A stretch of DNA of 64,000 nt from Triticum aestivum (taxonomy: Eukaryota; Streptophyta; Magnoliopsida; Poales; Poaceae). The first letter of the stretch is position 1, and every line of letters starts with the position of its first letter. The position numbers were made by a program, and so were the translations under genes. The stretch is taken from positions 272,485,906 to 272,549,905 of the forward strand of contig NC_057796.1 of NCBI RefSeq assembly GCF_018294505.1, in the 5' to 3' direction. The notes below the pieces were generated by a model. It did no database searches. It was not told where the DNA came from and was given only the letters and a program-made list of their open reading frames with translations. Below are positions 19,780-31,720 of this stretch, in pieces.

Positions 19780-22700
19780 CCTAGAGAAAATTTAGTTGAA
19801 AGTTGATAGTAGCAATTATGCGGACTGGGTCCGTAAACTGAGGATTGTCCTCATTGCTGCACAGAAGGCTTATGTCCTTAATGCACCGCTCGGTGTGCTG
19901 AACCTCAGCGTCGTCTGTAGATGTTGCGAAACATCTGACATACACGTTTTGATGACTACGTGATAGTTCAGTGTGTGATGCTAACGGTAAAATTGTGGCG
20001 ACAAGACGGTTTTGAAACGTCGCAGAACATATGAGATGTTCCAAAGACTGAAATTGGGATTTCATACTAATGCCCACGTCAAGAGGTATGAGACCTCTGA
20101 CAAGTTTCTTAAGCCTGCAAAATAAGGGAGAAAAGCTCAATCGTTGAGTATGTGCTCAGATTGTCTGAGTACTACAATCACTTGAATCGAGTGGGAGTTA
20201 ATCTTCCAGATGAGATAGTGATGGTTCTCCATAGTCACTGCCACCAAGCTATTAGAGCTTCGTGATGAACTATAACATATCAGGGATAGACATGATGATC
20301 CTTGAGCAACTCGCGATGTTTGACACCGCGAAAGTAGAAATCAAGAAGGAGCGTCAATTGTTGATGGTTAGTAAAACCACTAGTTTCTAGAAGGGCAAGG
20401 GCAAAAGGGATACTTCATGAAATAGCAAATCATTTGCTGCTCTAGTGTAGAATCCCAAGGTTGAACCCAAACCTGAGACTAAGTGCTTCTGTAATGAGGG
20501 GAACGGTCACTGAAGCAGAACTACCCTAGATACTTGGTAGATGAGAAGGAAGGCAAGGTCGACAGAAGTATATTGGATATACATTATATGAATGTGTACT
20601 TTACTCCTAGCAGCACCAGGGTCTTAGATACCGGTTCGGTTGCTAAGTGTTAGTAACCCGAAATAAAAGCTGCCGAATAAACGGAGACTAGCTAAAGGTG
20701 AGATGACGATATGTGTTGGAAGTGTTTCCAAGGTTGATGTGATCAAGCATCGCATGCTCCCTCTACCATCGAGATTGGTGTTAAACCTAAATAATTGTTA
20801 TTTGGTGTTTGCGTTGAGCATAAACATGATTGGATTATGTTTATTGCAATACGATTATTCATTTAAGGAGAATAATGGTTACTCTGTTTATTTGAATAAT
20901 ACCTTCAATGGTCTTGCACCTAAAATGAATCTCGATCGCAGTGATACACATGTTCGTGCCAAAAGATATAAAATAGTAATGATAGTACCACATACTTGTG
21001 GCACTGCCATTTGAGTCATATTGGTATAGAACGCATGAAGAAGCTCCATGTAGATGGATCTTTGGACTCACTCATTTTTGAAAAGATTGAGACATGCGAA
21101 CCATGTCTATTGGTATATATGCATGAAGAAACTCCATGCAGATGGATCGTTTGGACTCACTTGATTTTGAATCACTTGAGACATGCAAATCATACCACAT
21201 GGGCAAGATGACTGAAAGGCCTCGTTTTCAGTAAGATGGAACAAGAGAGCAACTTGTTGGAAGTAATACATTTGATGTCTGCAGTCCAATGAGTGCTGAG
21301 GCACGCAGTGGATATCGATATGTTCTTACTTCACAGATGATTTGAGTAGATGCTAAGAATATTTACTTGATGAAACACAAGTCTGAATTATTGAAAGGTT
21401 CAAGTAATTTCAGAGTGAAGTTGAAGATCGTCGTGACAAGAGGATAAAATGTCTATGATATGATCATAGAGATATCTGAGTTACGAGTTTGGCACACAAT
21501 TAAGACATTGTGGAAAGTGTTTCACAATTAATACCGCCTGGAACACCACATTGTGATGGTGTGTCCGAACATCATAACTGCACCCTATTGGATATGGTGC
21601 ATACCATGATGTCTCTTATCGAATTACCACTATCGTTTATGGGTTAGGCATTAGAGACAACCGCATTCACTTTAAATAGGGCACCAGGCAATTCCGTTGA
21701 GACGACACCGTTTAGAGAAACCTAAGTTGTCGTTTCTTAAAAGTTTGGGGCTGCGATGCTTATGTGAAAAAGTTTCAGGCTGATAAGCTCGAACCCAAAG
21801 TGGATAAATGCATCTTCATAGAATACCCAAAACAGTTGGGTATACCTCCTATTTAAGATCTAGAAGCAAAAGTAATTGCTTCTAGAAACGGGTCCATTCT
21901 CGAGGAAAAGTTTCTCTCGAAAGAATTGAGTGGGAGGATGGTAGAGACTTGATGAGGTTATTGAACCGTCACTTCAACTAGTGTGTAGCAGGGCACAAGA
22001 AATTGTTCCTGTGGCACCTACACCAATTGAAGTGGAAGCTTATGATAGTGATCATGAAACTTCGGATCAAGTCACTACCAAACCTCGTAGGATGACGAGG
22101 ATGCGTACTACTTCAGAGTAGTACGTGATCCTGTCTTGGAAGTCATGTTGCTAGACAACAATGAACCTACGAGCTATGGAGAAGCGATTGTGGGCCCGGA
22201 TTCTGACGAATGGCTCGAGGCCATAAAATCCGAGAGAGGATCCATGTATAAAACAAGGTATAGACTTTGGAAGAACTACTTGATGGTCGTAAGGCTGTTG
22301 GGTGCAGATGGATTTTAAAAGGAAGACAGACAATAATGGTAAGTGTCACCATTAAGAAAGCTCGACTTGTCGTTAAGATGTTTTCCGACAAGTTCAAGGA
22401 GTTGACTACGATGAGATTTTTCTCACTCGTAGCGATGCTAAGAGTCTGTTGGAATTGTATTAGCAGTTACTGCATTATTTATGAAATCTTGCAGATAGGA
22501 TGTCAAAACATTGTTTCCTCGACGATTTTCTAGAGGAAAGGTTATATGTGATACAACCAGAAGGTTTTGTCAATCCCGAAAGATGCTAACCAGTATGCAA
22601 TGCTCCAGCAATCCTTCCAAGGACTGGAGTAAGCATCTCGGAGTTGGAATGTACGCTTTGATGAGATGATCAAAGATTTTGGGTTTATACAGAGTTTATG

Positions 22701-23560
22701 AGAAACTTGTATTTCCAAAGAAGTGAGTGGGAGCACTATAGAATTTCTGATGAGTATATGTTGTTGACATATTGTTGATCAGAGATGATGTAGAATTTCT
22801 GGAAAGCATACAGGGTTATTTGAAAAGTGTTTTTCAATGGAAAACCTGGATTAAGCTACTTGAACATTAAGCATCAAGATCTATAAGGATAGATCAAAAA
22901 CGCTTAATAGTACTTTCAAATGAATACATACTGTGACAAGTTTTTGAAGGAGTTCAAAATAGATCAGCAAAGAAGGAGTTCTTGGCTGTGTTACAAGGTG
23001 TGAGTATTGAGTAAGACTCAAGACCTGACCACAGCAGAAGAGAGAGAAAGGACGAAGGTCGTCCCCTATGCTTTAGACGTAGGCTCTACAGTATGCTATG
23101 CTGTGTACCGCACATGAAGTGTGCCTTGCCATGAGTTAGTCAAGGGGTACAATAGTGATCCGGGAATGGATCACATGACAGCGGTCGAACTTATCCTTAG
23201 TATCTAGTGGACTAAGGAATTTTCTCGATTATGGAGGTGGAAAAGGAGTTCGTCGTAAAGGGTTACGTCGATGCAAACTTTGACACTAATCCGGATGACT
23301 CTGAGTAGTAAACCGGATTCGTATAGTAGAGCAGTTATTTGGAATAGCTCCAAGTAGCGCGTGGTAGGTGCATCTACAAGATGACATAGATATTCGTAAA
23401 GCACACATGGATCTGAAAGGTTCAGACCCGTTGACTAATAACCTCTCTCACAAGCGAGATATGAACAAACCCCATGGGTGTTGGATTCATTACAATCACA
23501 TGGTGATGTGAACTAGATTATTGACTCTAGTAAACTCTTGGGTATTAATCACATGGCGAT
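19780..23560 (+). pseudogene. Degenerate copia gag-pol of element B
   Basis: Collinear with the 25701-29681 frame of element A but only about 70-75% similar by eye, and broken by many stops and frameshifts. Recognisable pieces are a gag start region near 19785-19840, the zinc-knuckle region near 20480-20520, the protease region near 20620, the integrase zinc region near 20995-21110 (GCACTGCCATTTGAGTCATATT), the integrase core near 21240-21600, RT near 22360-22760 and an RNase H remnant near 23250-23300. Much of the RNase H domain is deleted. The longest open pieces are about 100 codons. No protein can be made from it. Confidence 0.88.
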
Positions 23561-23597
23561 GTGAACTAGATTATTGACTCTAGTGCAAGTGGGAGAC

Positions 23598-25375
23598 TGT
23601 TAGAAATATGCCCTAGAGGCAATAATAAATTGGTTATTGTTATATTTCCTTGTTCATGATAATCGCTTATTATCCATGCTAAAATTGTATTGATAGGAAA
23701 CTCAGATACATGTGTGGATACATAGACAACACCATGTCCCTAGTAAGCCTCTAGTTGACTAGCTCGTTGATCAATAGATGGTTACGGTTTCCTGACCATG
23801 GACATTGGATGTCGTTGATAACGGGATCACATCATTAGGAGAATGATGTGATGGACAAGACCCAATCCTAAGCCTAGCACAAGATCGTGTAGTTCGTTTG
23901 CTAAGAGCTTTTCTAATGTCAAGTATCATTTCCTTAGATCATGAGATTGTGCAACTCCCGGATACCGTAGGAATGCTTTGGGTGTATCAAACGTCACAAC
24001 GTAACTGGGTGGCTATAAAGGTGCACTACAGGTATCTCCGAAAGTGTCTGTTGGGTTGGCACGAATCGAGACTGGGATTTGTCACTCCGTGTAAACGGAG
24101 AGGTATCTCTGGGCCCACTCGGTAGGACATCATCATAATGTGCACAATGTGACCAAGGAGTTGATCACGGGATGATGTGTTACGGAACGAGTAAAGAGAC
24201 TTGCCGGTAACGAGATTGAACAAGGTATCGGGATACCGACGATCGAATCTCGGGCAAGTAACATACCAATTGACAAAGGGAATTGTATACGGGATTGATT
24301 GAATCCCCGACATCATGGTTCATCCGATGAGATCATCGTGGAACATGTGGGAGCCAACATGGGTATCCAGATCCTGCTGTTGGTTATTGGCCGGAGAACA
24401 TCTCGGTCATGTCTGCATGGTTCCCGAACCCGTAGGGTCTACACACTTAAGGTTCGATGACGCTAGGGTTATAGGGAATAGATATACATGGTTACCGAAT
24501 GTTGTTCGGAGTCCCGGATGAGATCCCGGACGTCACGAGGAGTTCCGGAATGGTCCGGAGGTAAAGATTTATATATTGGAAGTCCTGTTTTGGTCACCGG
24601 AAAAGTTTCGGGTGCTATCGGTAACGTACCGGGACCACCGGGAGGGTCCCGGGGGTCCATCGGGTGGGGCCACCGGCTCCAGAGGGCTGAGTGGGCCAAG
24701 TGTGGGAGGGGACTAGCCCCAGGTGAGCTGGTGCGCCCCCCACTAGGGCCCAAGGCGAAGGGAAGGGGGAAGGGGGGAAACCCTAGGCTCAGATGGGCCT
24801 AAGGCCCACCTAGGGTGCGCCCCCCCTCTCTCCCCCTCTGGCCGCCCCCCTAGATGCATCTAGGGATGGCCGCACCCCTTGGGGGGGAACCCTAGATGGG
24901 GGCGCAGCCCCTTCCCCTCCCCTATATATAGTGGGGGTTTTGGGGCTGCCAGACAGATGAGTCTTCCTCTCTCTTTGGCGCAGCCCTACCCCTCTCCCTC
25001 CTCGTCTCTCGCAGTGCTTGGCGAAGCCCTGCTGGAGTGCCACGCTCCTCCATCACCACCATGCCGTTGTGCTGCTGCTGGATGGAGTCTTCCCCAACTT
25101 CTCCCTCTCTCCTTGCTGGATCAAGGCGTGGGAGACGTCACCGGGCTGCACGTGTGTTGAACGTGGAGGCGTCGTGGTTCGGCGCTTAGATCGGAATCAA
25201 CCGCGATGTGAATCGCTACGAGTACGACTCCTTCATCCGCGTTCTTGCAACGCTTCCGCTTAGCGATCTACAATGGTATGTAGATGCACTCCCCTTCCCC
25301 TCGGTGCTAGATTACTCCATAGATTGAGCTTGGTGATGCGTAGAAAATTTTGAATTTCTGCTACGTTCTCCAATA
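23598..25375 (+). repeat. 3' LTR of copia element B
   Basis: 1,778 bp, preceded by the polypurine tract CAAGTGGGAGAC. The last bases are CAATA instead of CAACA, a point change at the terminal dinucleotide region. TATA box at about 24923-24931. Confidence 0.93.
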
Positions 25376-25700
25376 GTACAGACATGGCCTCAGAACACAC
25401 GCAATACACTTAGGTTGACTTGACGAGCCTAGCATGTACAGACATGGCCTCGGAACACGGAAGACCGAAAGGTCGAGCATGAGTCGTATAGAAGATACGA
25501 TCAACATGAAGATGTTCACCGATGTTGACTAGTCCGTCTCACGTGATGATCGGACACGGCCTAGTTGACTTGGATCATGTTTCACTTAGATGACTAGAGG
25601 GATGTCTATCTGAGTGGGAGTTCATTGAATAATTTGATTAGATGAACTTAATTATCATGAACTTAGTCTAAAAATCTTTACAATATATCTTGTAGATCAA

Positions 25701-28700
25701 ATGGCCCGCGTCGCCCTCAACTTCAACGCGTTCCTAGAGAAAACCAAGCTGAAAGATGATGGCAGCAACTATACGGACTGGGTCCGGAACCTGAGGATCA
25801 TCCTCATAGCTGTCAAGAAAGATCATGTCCTAGAAGCACCGCTAGGTGAAGCACCCATCCCAGAGAACCAAGACGTTATGAACGCTTGGCAGTCACGTGC
25901 TGATGATTACTCCCTCGTTCAGTGCGGCATGCTTTACAGCTTAGAACCGGGGCTCCAAAAGCGTTTTGAGCAACACAGAGCATATGAGATGTTCGAAGAG
26001 CTGAAAATGGTTTTCCAAGCTCATGCCCGGGTTGAGAGATATGAAGTCTCCGACAAGTTCTTCAGTTGTAAGATGGAGGAAAACAGTTCTGTCAGTGAGC
26101 ACATACTCAAAATGTCTGGGTTGCACAACCGCTTGACTCAGCTGGGAGTTAATCTCCCGGATGACGCGATCATTGACAGAATCCTTCAGTCGCTTCCACC
26201 GAGCTACAAGAGCTTTGTGATGAACTTCAATATGCAGGGGATGGAAAAGACCATCCCTGAGGTATATTCAATGCTGAAATCAGCGGAGGTGGAGATCAAA
26301 AAGGAACATCAAGTGTTGATGGTGAATAAAACCACTAAGTTCAAGAAAGGCAAGGGTAAGAAGAACTTCAAGAAGGACGGCAAGGGAGTTGCCGCGCCCG
26401 GTAAGCCAGTTGCCGGGAAGAAGCTAAGGAATGGACCCAAGCCTGAGACTGAGTGCTTTTATTGCAAGGGAAGTGGTCACTGGAAGCGGAACTGCCCCAA
26501 ATACTTAGCGGACAAGAAGGCCAGCAACACCAAAGGTATATGTGATATACATGTAATTGATGTGTACCTTACCAGTACTCGTAGTAGCTCCTGGGTATTT
26601 GATACCGGTGCGGTTGCTCATATTTGTAACTCAAAACAGGAGCTGCGGAATAAACGGAGACTGGCGAAGGACGAGGTGACGATGCGCGTCGGGAATGGTT
26701 CCAAGGTCGATGTGATCGCCGTCGGCACGCTACCTCTGCATTTACCTACGGGATTAGTTTTAAACCTCAATAATTGTTATTTAGTGCCAGCTTTGAGCAT
26801 GAACATTGTATCAGGGTCTCGTTTAATGCGAGATGGCTACTCATTTAAATCCGAGAATAATGGTTGTTCTATTTATATGAGAGATATGTTTTATGGTCAT
26901 GCCCCGCTGGTCAATGGTTTATTCTTAATGAATCTCGAAAGTGATGTTACACATATTCATAGTGTGAATACCAAAAGATGTAAAGTTGATAACGATAGTC
27001 CCACATACTTGTGGCACTGCCGCCTTGGTCACATTAGTGTCAAGCGCATGAAGAAGCTCCATGCAGATGGACTTTTGGAGTCTCTTGATTACGAATCATT
27101 TGACACGTGCGAACCATGCCTCATGGGTAAGATGACTAAGACTCCATTCTCCGGAACAATGGAGCGAGCAACCAACTTATTGGAAATCATACATACCGAT
27201 GTGTGCGGTCCAATGAGTGTTGAGGCTCGCGGTGGCTATCGTTATGTTCTCACTCTCACTGATGACTTAAGTAGATATGGGTATGTCTACCTAATGAAAC
27301 ACAAGTCTGAGACCTTTGAAAAGTTCAAGGAATTTCAGAGTGAGGTTGAGAATCAACGTGACAGGAAAATAAAGTTCTTACGATCAGATCGTGGAGGGGA
27401 ATATTTGAGTCATGAATTTGACACACACTTAAGGAAATGTGGAATAGTTTCACAACTCACGCCGCCTGGAACACCTCAGCGAAATGGTGTGTCCGAACGT
27501 CGTAATCGCACTCTATTGGATATGGTGCGATCTATGATCTCTCTTACCGATCTACCGCTCTCATTTTGGGGCTATGCTTTAGAGACTGCCGCATTCACTT
27601 TAAATAGGGCTCCGTCGAAATCCGTTGAGACGACACCGTATGAATTATGGTTTGGGAAGAAACCTAAGCTGTCGTTTCTAAAAGTTTGGGGATGCGATGC
27701 TTATGTCAAGAAACTTCAACCTGAAAAGCTCGAACCCAAGTCGGAGAAATGCGTCTTCATAGGATACCCCAAGGAAACCATTGGGTATACCTTCTACCTC
27801 AGATCCGAAGGCAAGATCTTTGTTGCCAAGAACGGGTCCTTTCTGGAGAAAGAGTTTCTCTCGAAAGAAATAAGTGGGAGGAAAGTGGAACTTGATGAGG
27901 TGATAGTCACCCCTTCCGAACCGGAAAGTAGCACAACGCGGGAAGATGTTCCTGTGGTGCCTACACCGACTGGGGAGGAAGTTAATGATGATGATCATGA
28001 AGCTTCGGATCAAGTTACTGCTGAACTTCGTAGGTCCACAAGGACACGTTCCGCACCAGAGTGGTACGGCAACCCTGTCCTGGAAATCATGTTGTTAGAC
28101 AACGGTGAACCTTCGAACTATGAAGAAGCAATGGCGGGCCCAGATTCCGACAAATGGATAGAAGCCATGAAATCTGAGATAGGATCCATGTATGAAAACG
28201 AAGTATGGACTTTGACTGACTTGCCCGATGATCGGCGAGCCATAGAAAATAAATGGATCTTTAAGAAGAAGACAGACGCGGATGGTAATGTGACCATCTA
28301 TAAGGCTCGACTTGTCGCTAAGGGTTATCGACAAGTTCAAGGGGTTGACTACGATGAGACTTTCTCACCCGTAGCGAAGCTGAAGTTCGTCCGAATCATG
28401 TTAGCAATTGCCGCATTCTATGATTATGAGATATGGCAAATGGACGTCAAAACGGCATTCCTTAACGGCTTTCTTAAGGAAGAATTGTATATGATGCAGC
28501 CGGAAGGTTTTGTCGATCCTAAGAATGCTAACAAGGTATGCAAGCTCCAGCGCTCCATCTATGGGCTGGTGCAAGCATCTCGGAGTTGGAACATTCGATT
28601 TGATGAGATGATCAAAGCGTTTGGGTTTACACAGACTTATGGAGAAGCCTGTGTTTACAAGAAAGTGAGTGGGAGCTCTGTAGCATTTCTCATATTATAT

Positions 28701-29681
28701 GTGGATGACATACTATTGATGGGAAATGATATAGAATTCTTGGAAAGTATAAAGGCCTACTTGAATAAGTGTTTTTCAATGAAGGACCTTGGAGAAGCTG
28801 CTTATATATTAGGCATCAAGATCTATAGAGATAGATCAAGACGCCTCATTGGTCTTTCACAGAGTACGTACCTTGACAAGATATTGAAGAAGTTCAATAT
28901 GGATCAGTCCAAGAAGGGGTTCTTGCCTGTATTGCAAGGTGTGCAATTGAGCACGGCTCAATGCCCGACCACGGCAGAAGATAGAGAAAAGATGAGTGTC
29001 ATCCCCTATGCCTCGGCCATAGGGTCTATTATGTATGCCATGCTGTGTACCAGACCTGATGTAAACCTTGCCGTAAGTTTGGTAGGAAGGTACCAAAGTA
29101 ATCCCGGCACGGAACACTGGACAGCGGTCAAGAATATCCTGAAGTACCTGAGGAGGACTAAGGATATGTTTCTCGTTTATGGAGGTGATGAAGAGCTCGT
29201 CGTAAAGGGTTACGTCGATGCTAGCTTCGACACAGATCTGGATGACTCTAAGTCACAAACCGGATACGTGTATATTTTGAATGGAGGGGCAGTAAGCTGG
29301 TGCAGTTGCAAGCAAAGCGTCGTGGCGGGATCTACATGTGAAGCGGAGTACATGGCGGCCTCAGAGGCAGCGCAAGAAGCAATCTGGATGAAGGAGTTCA
29401 TTACCGACCTAGGGGTGATTCCCAATGCGTCGGGCCCGATGACTCTTTTCTGTGACAACACTGGAGCTATTGCCCTTGCCAAGGAGCCCAGGTTTCACAG
29501 GAAGACCAGGCATATCAAGCGTCGCTTCAACTCCATTCGTGAAAATGTTCAAAATGGAGACATAGATATTTGTAAAGTACATACGGACCTGAATGTAGCA
29601 GATCCGTTGACTAAACCTCTCCCTAGAGCAAAACATGATCAACACCAGAACTCTATGGGTGTTCGATTCATCACAATGTAA
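25701..29681 (+). CDS. Copia gag-pol polyprotein of element A, uninterrupted
   Basis: 1,326 codons in one frame, full length for this group. Domains in order: gag (UBN2-like, residues ~20-200); zinc knuckle CFYCKGSGHWKRNC at 252-265; protease with DTG at 301-303 and AHICNS; integrase zinc region from H439 (HCRLGH...CEPC); integrase core with D500, D563 and E599, the normal 35-residue spacing; the integrase C-terminal region with KVWGCDAYV; RT from about 855, with YVDD at 1000-1003; RNase H with D1173 and E1214 (STCEAEYMA). I see no missing catalytic residue. It would make the capsid and enzymes for its own reverse transcription and integration, and could serve related defective copies. The 8.7-kb element B in its leader now separates it from its own promoter. 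Confidence 0.95.
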   Translation: MARVALNFNAFLEKTKLKDDGSNYTDWVRNLRIILIAVKKDHVLEAPLGEAPIPENQDVMNAWQSRADDYSLVQCGMLYSLEPGLQKRFEQHRAYEMFEELKMVFQAHARVERYEVSDKFFSCKMEENSSVSEHILKMSGLHNRLTQLGVNLPDDAIIDRILQSLPPSYKSFVMNFNMQGMEKTIPEVYSMLKSAEVEIKKEHQVLMVNKTTKFKKGKGKKNFKKDGKGVAAPGKPVAGKKLRNGPKPETECFYCKGSGHWKRNCPKYLADKKASNTKGICDIHVIDVYLTSTRSSSWVFDTGAVAHICNSKQELRNKRRLAKDEVTMRVGNGSKVDVIAVGTLPLHLPTGLVLNLNNCYLVPALSMNIVSGSRLMRDGYSFKSENNGCSIYMRDMFYGHAPLVNGLFLMNLESDVTHIHSVNTKRCKVDNDSPTYLWHCRLGHISVKRMKKLHADGLLESLDYESFDTCEPCLMGKMTKTPFSGTMERATNLLEIIHTDVCGPMSVEARGGYRYVLTLTDDLSRYGYVYLMKHKSETFEKFKEFQSEVENQRDRKIKFLRSDRGGEYLSHEFDTHLRKCGIVSQLTPPGTPQRNGVSERRNRTLLDMVRSMISLTDLPLSFWGYALETAAFTLNRAPSKSVETTPYELWFGKKPKLSFLKVWGCDAYVKKLQPEKLEPKSEKCVFIGYPKETIGYTFYLRSEGKIFVAKNGSFLEKEFLSKEISGRKVELDEVIVTPSEPESSTTREDVPVVPTPTGEEVNDDDHEASDQVTAELRRSTRTRSAPEWYGNPVLEIMLLDNGEPSNYEEAMAGPDSDKWIEAMKSEIGSMYENEVWTLTDLPDDRRAIENKWIFKKKTDADGNVTIYKARLVAKGYRQVQGVDYDETFSPVAKLKFVRIMLAIAAFYDYEIWQMDVKTAFLNGFLKEELYMMQPEGFVDPKNANKVCKLQRSIYGLVQASRSWNIRFDEMIKAFGFTQTYGEACVYKKVSGSSVAFLILYVDDILLMGNDIEFLESIKAYLNKCFSMKDLGEAAYILGIKIYRDRSRRLIGLSQSTYLDKILKKFNMDQSKKGFLPVLQGVQLSTAQCPTTAEDREKMSVIPYASAIGSIMYAMLCTRPDVNLAVSLVGRYQSNPGTEHWTAVKNILKYLRRTKDMFLVYGGDEELVVKGYVDASFDTDLDDSKSQTGYVYILNGGAVSWCSCKQSVVAGSTCEAEYMAASEAAQEAIWMKEFITDLGVIPNASGPMTLFCDNTGAIALAKEPRFHRKTRHIKRRFNSIRENVQNGDIDICKVHTDLNVADPLTKPLPRAKHDQHQNSMGVRFITM

Positions 29682-29701
29682 CTAGATTACTGACTCTAGT
29701 G

Positions 29702-29713
29702 CAAGTGGGAGAC
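29702..29713 (+). other. Polypurine tract of copia element A
   Basis: CAAGTGGGAGAC immediately before the 3' LTR. It is the plus-strand primer site. The same word precedes the 3' LTR of element B at 23586-23597. Confidence 0.8.
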
Positions 29714-31423
29714 TGTTGGAAATATGCCCTAGAGGCAATAATAAAATGGTTATTATTATATTTCCTTGTTCATGATAATTGTCTATTGTTCATGCTATAA
29801 TTGTGTTATCCGGAAATCGTAATACATGTGTGAATACATAGACCACAACATGTCCCTAGTGAGCCTCTAGTTGACTAGCTCGTTGATCAACAGATAGTCA
29901 TGGTTTCCTGACTATGGACATTGGATGTCATTGATAACGGATCACATCATTAGGAGAATGATGTGATAGACAAGACCCAATCCTAAGCATAGCACAAAGA
30001 TCGTGTAGTTCGTTTGCTAGAGCTTTTCCAATTGTCAAGTATCATTTCCTTAGACCATGAGATTGTGCAACTCCTGGATACCGTAGGAGTGCTTTGGGTG
30101 TGCCAAACGTCACAACGTAACTGGGTGGCTATAAAGGTGCACTACGGGTATCTCCGAAAGTGTCTGTTGGGTTGGCATGAATCGAGACTGGGATTTGTCA
30201 CTCCGTTTGACGGAGAGGTATCTCTGGGCCCACTCAGTAATGCATCATCATAATGAGCTCAATGTGACCAAGTGTTTGGTCATGGGATCATGCATTACGG
30301 TACGAGTAAAGTGACTTGCCGGTAACGAGATTGAACGAGGTATTGGGATACCGACGATCGAATCTCGGGTAAGTAACGTACCGATTGACAAAGGGAATTG
30401 TATACGAGATTGATTGAATCCTCGACATCGTGGTTCATCCGATGAGATCATCGTGGAACATGTGGGAGCCAACATGGGTATCTAGATCCCGCTGTTGGTT
30501 ATTGATCGGAGAGTCTTCTCGGTCATGTCTGCATGTCTCCCGAACCCGTAGGGTCTACACACTTCAGGTTCGGTGACGCTAGGGTTGTAGAGATATTAGT
30601 ATGCGGAAACCCGAAAGTTGTTCGGAGTCCAGGATGAGATCCCGGACGTCACGAGGAGTTCCGGAATGGTCCGGAGGTGAAGAATTATATATAGGAAGTC
30701 CAGTTTCGGCCACCGGGAAAGTTTCGGGGGTTATCGGTATTGTACCGGGACCACCGGAAGGGTCCCGGGGGTCCACCGGGTGGGGCCACCTATCCCGGAG
30801 GGCCCCATGGGCTGAAGTGGGGAGGGGAACCAGCCACTGGTGGGCTGGTGCGCCCCCCTTGGGCCTCCCCTGCGCCTAGGGTTGGAAACCCTGGGGGTGG
30901 GGGGCGCCCCACTTGGCTTGGGGGGCAAGCCACCCCCTTGGCCGCCGCCCCCTGGAGATGGGATCTCCCAGGGCCGGCGCCCCCCCCAGGGACCCTATAT
31001 ATAGTGGGGGGAGGGAGGGCAGCAGCACCCTAGCCCCTGGCGCCTCCCTCTCCCTCCCGTGACACCTCTCCCTCCCGCTTGCGCTTGGCGAAGCCCTGCC
31101 GGGATCCCCGCTACTTCCACCACCACGCCATCGTGCTGCTGGATCTCCATCAACCTCTCCTTTCCCCTTGCTGGATCAAGAAGGAGGAGACTTCGCTGCT
31201 CCGTACGTGTGTTGAACGCGGAGGTGCCGTCCGTTCGGCGCTCGGTCATCGGTGATTTGGATCACGACGAGTACGACTCCGTCAACCCCGTTCACTTGCA
31301 CGCTTCCGCTCGCGATCTACAAGGGTATGTAGATGCACTCCTTCCCTCTCGTTGCTAGTAAACTCCATAGATGGATCTTGGTGATGCGTAGAAAATTTTA
31401 AATTTCTGCTACGATCCCCAACA
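29714..31423 (+). repeat. 3' LTR of copia element A
   Basis: 1,710 bp, TGTTGGAAATATGCCC...CCCCAACA, with TATA box at about 30996-31004. It keeps the GCATGTCT that the 5' LTR lacks. Confidence 0.93.
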
Positions 31424-31428
31424 CTTGT

Positions 31429-31720
31429 TATCCTAGGCCTCTGGTGCATTATATAAGCCAAGGCCAGGCTAGTCGATAGATCATTATGACATTAATCATC
31501 ATACCCCTAGGGTTTATACCATAACATATGGTCTCGGAGTAGATCAACTCTTGTAATCTCTATATTCATCAAGATCAATCAAGCAGGAAGTAGGATATTA
31601 CCTCCATCAAGAGGGCTCGAACCTGGGTAAAACATCGTCTCCTTCGTTCCTGTTACCATTGATCCGAGAATCCACAGCTTGGGATCCCCTACCCGAGATC
31701 TGCTGGTTTTGACACCGACA
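31429..31720 (+). repeat. 5' LTR of the LARD-like element, second part
   Basis: Continues from 13967 after the copia nest and ends GACACCGACA. The internal region starts ATGGTGCTTTCATCGAGAG, a leader start I associate with Triticeae gypsy elements. Confidence 0.9.

Larger units (their letters stand above)
16674..25375 (+). mobile_element. Copia element B, full-length but with dead coding region, TSD GTACA
   Basis: 5' LTR 16674-18443, primer-site-like sequence from 18445, internal region to 23597, 3' LTR 23598-25375. The target duplication GTACA is perfect (16669-16673 and 25376-25380). It sits in the leader of element A, so A's internal sequence resumes at 25376. The LTRs differ by about 34 substitutions over ~1,770 bp (hand count, about 1.9%). 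The gag-pol region is so damaged that it cannot have decayed after this insertion, so B was probably copied as a non-autonomous element. Confidence 0.92.
13968..31423 (+). mobile_element. Copia element A (BARE-1/WIS/Angela type), coding-competent
   Basis: Full-structure element: 5' LTR 13968-15669, primer site from 15671, gag-pol frame 25701-29681, polypurine tract 29702-29713, 3' LTR 29714-31423. Target duplication is CTTTT on the left and CTTGT on the right; the uninterrupted 3' LTR of the host element reads CTTGT, so the left copy has mutated. The LTRs differ by about 31 substitutions plus a few gaps, including 8 bp missing from the 5' LTR near 14784 (hand alignment, about 1.8%). Copia element B has inserted in its leader, between 5' LTR and gag. 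Confidence 0.93.
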
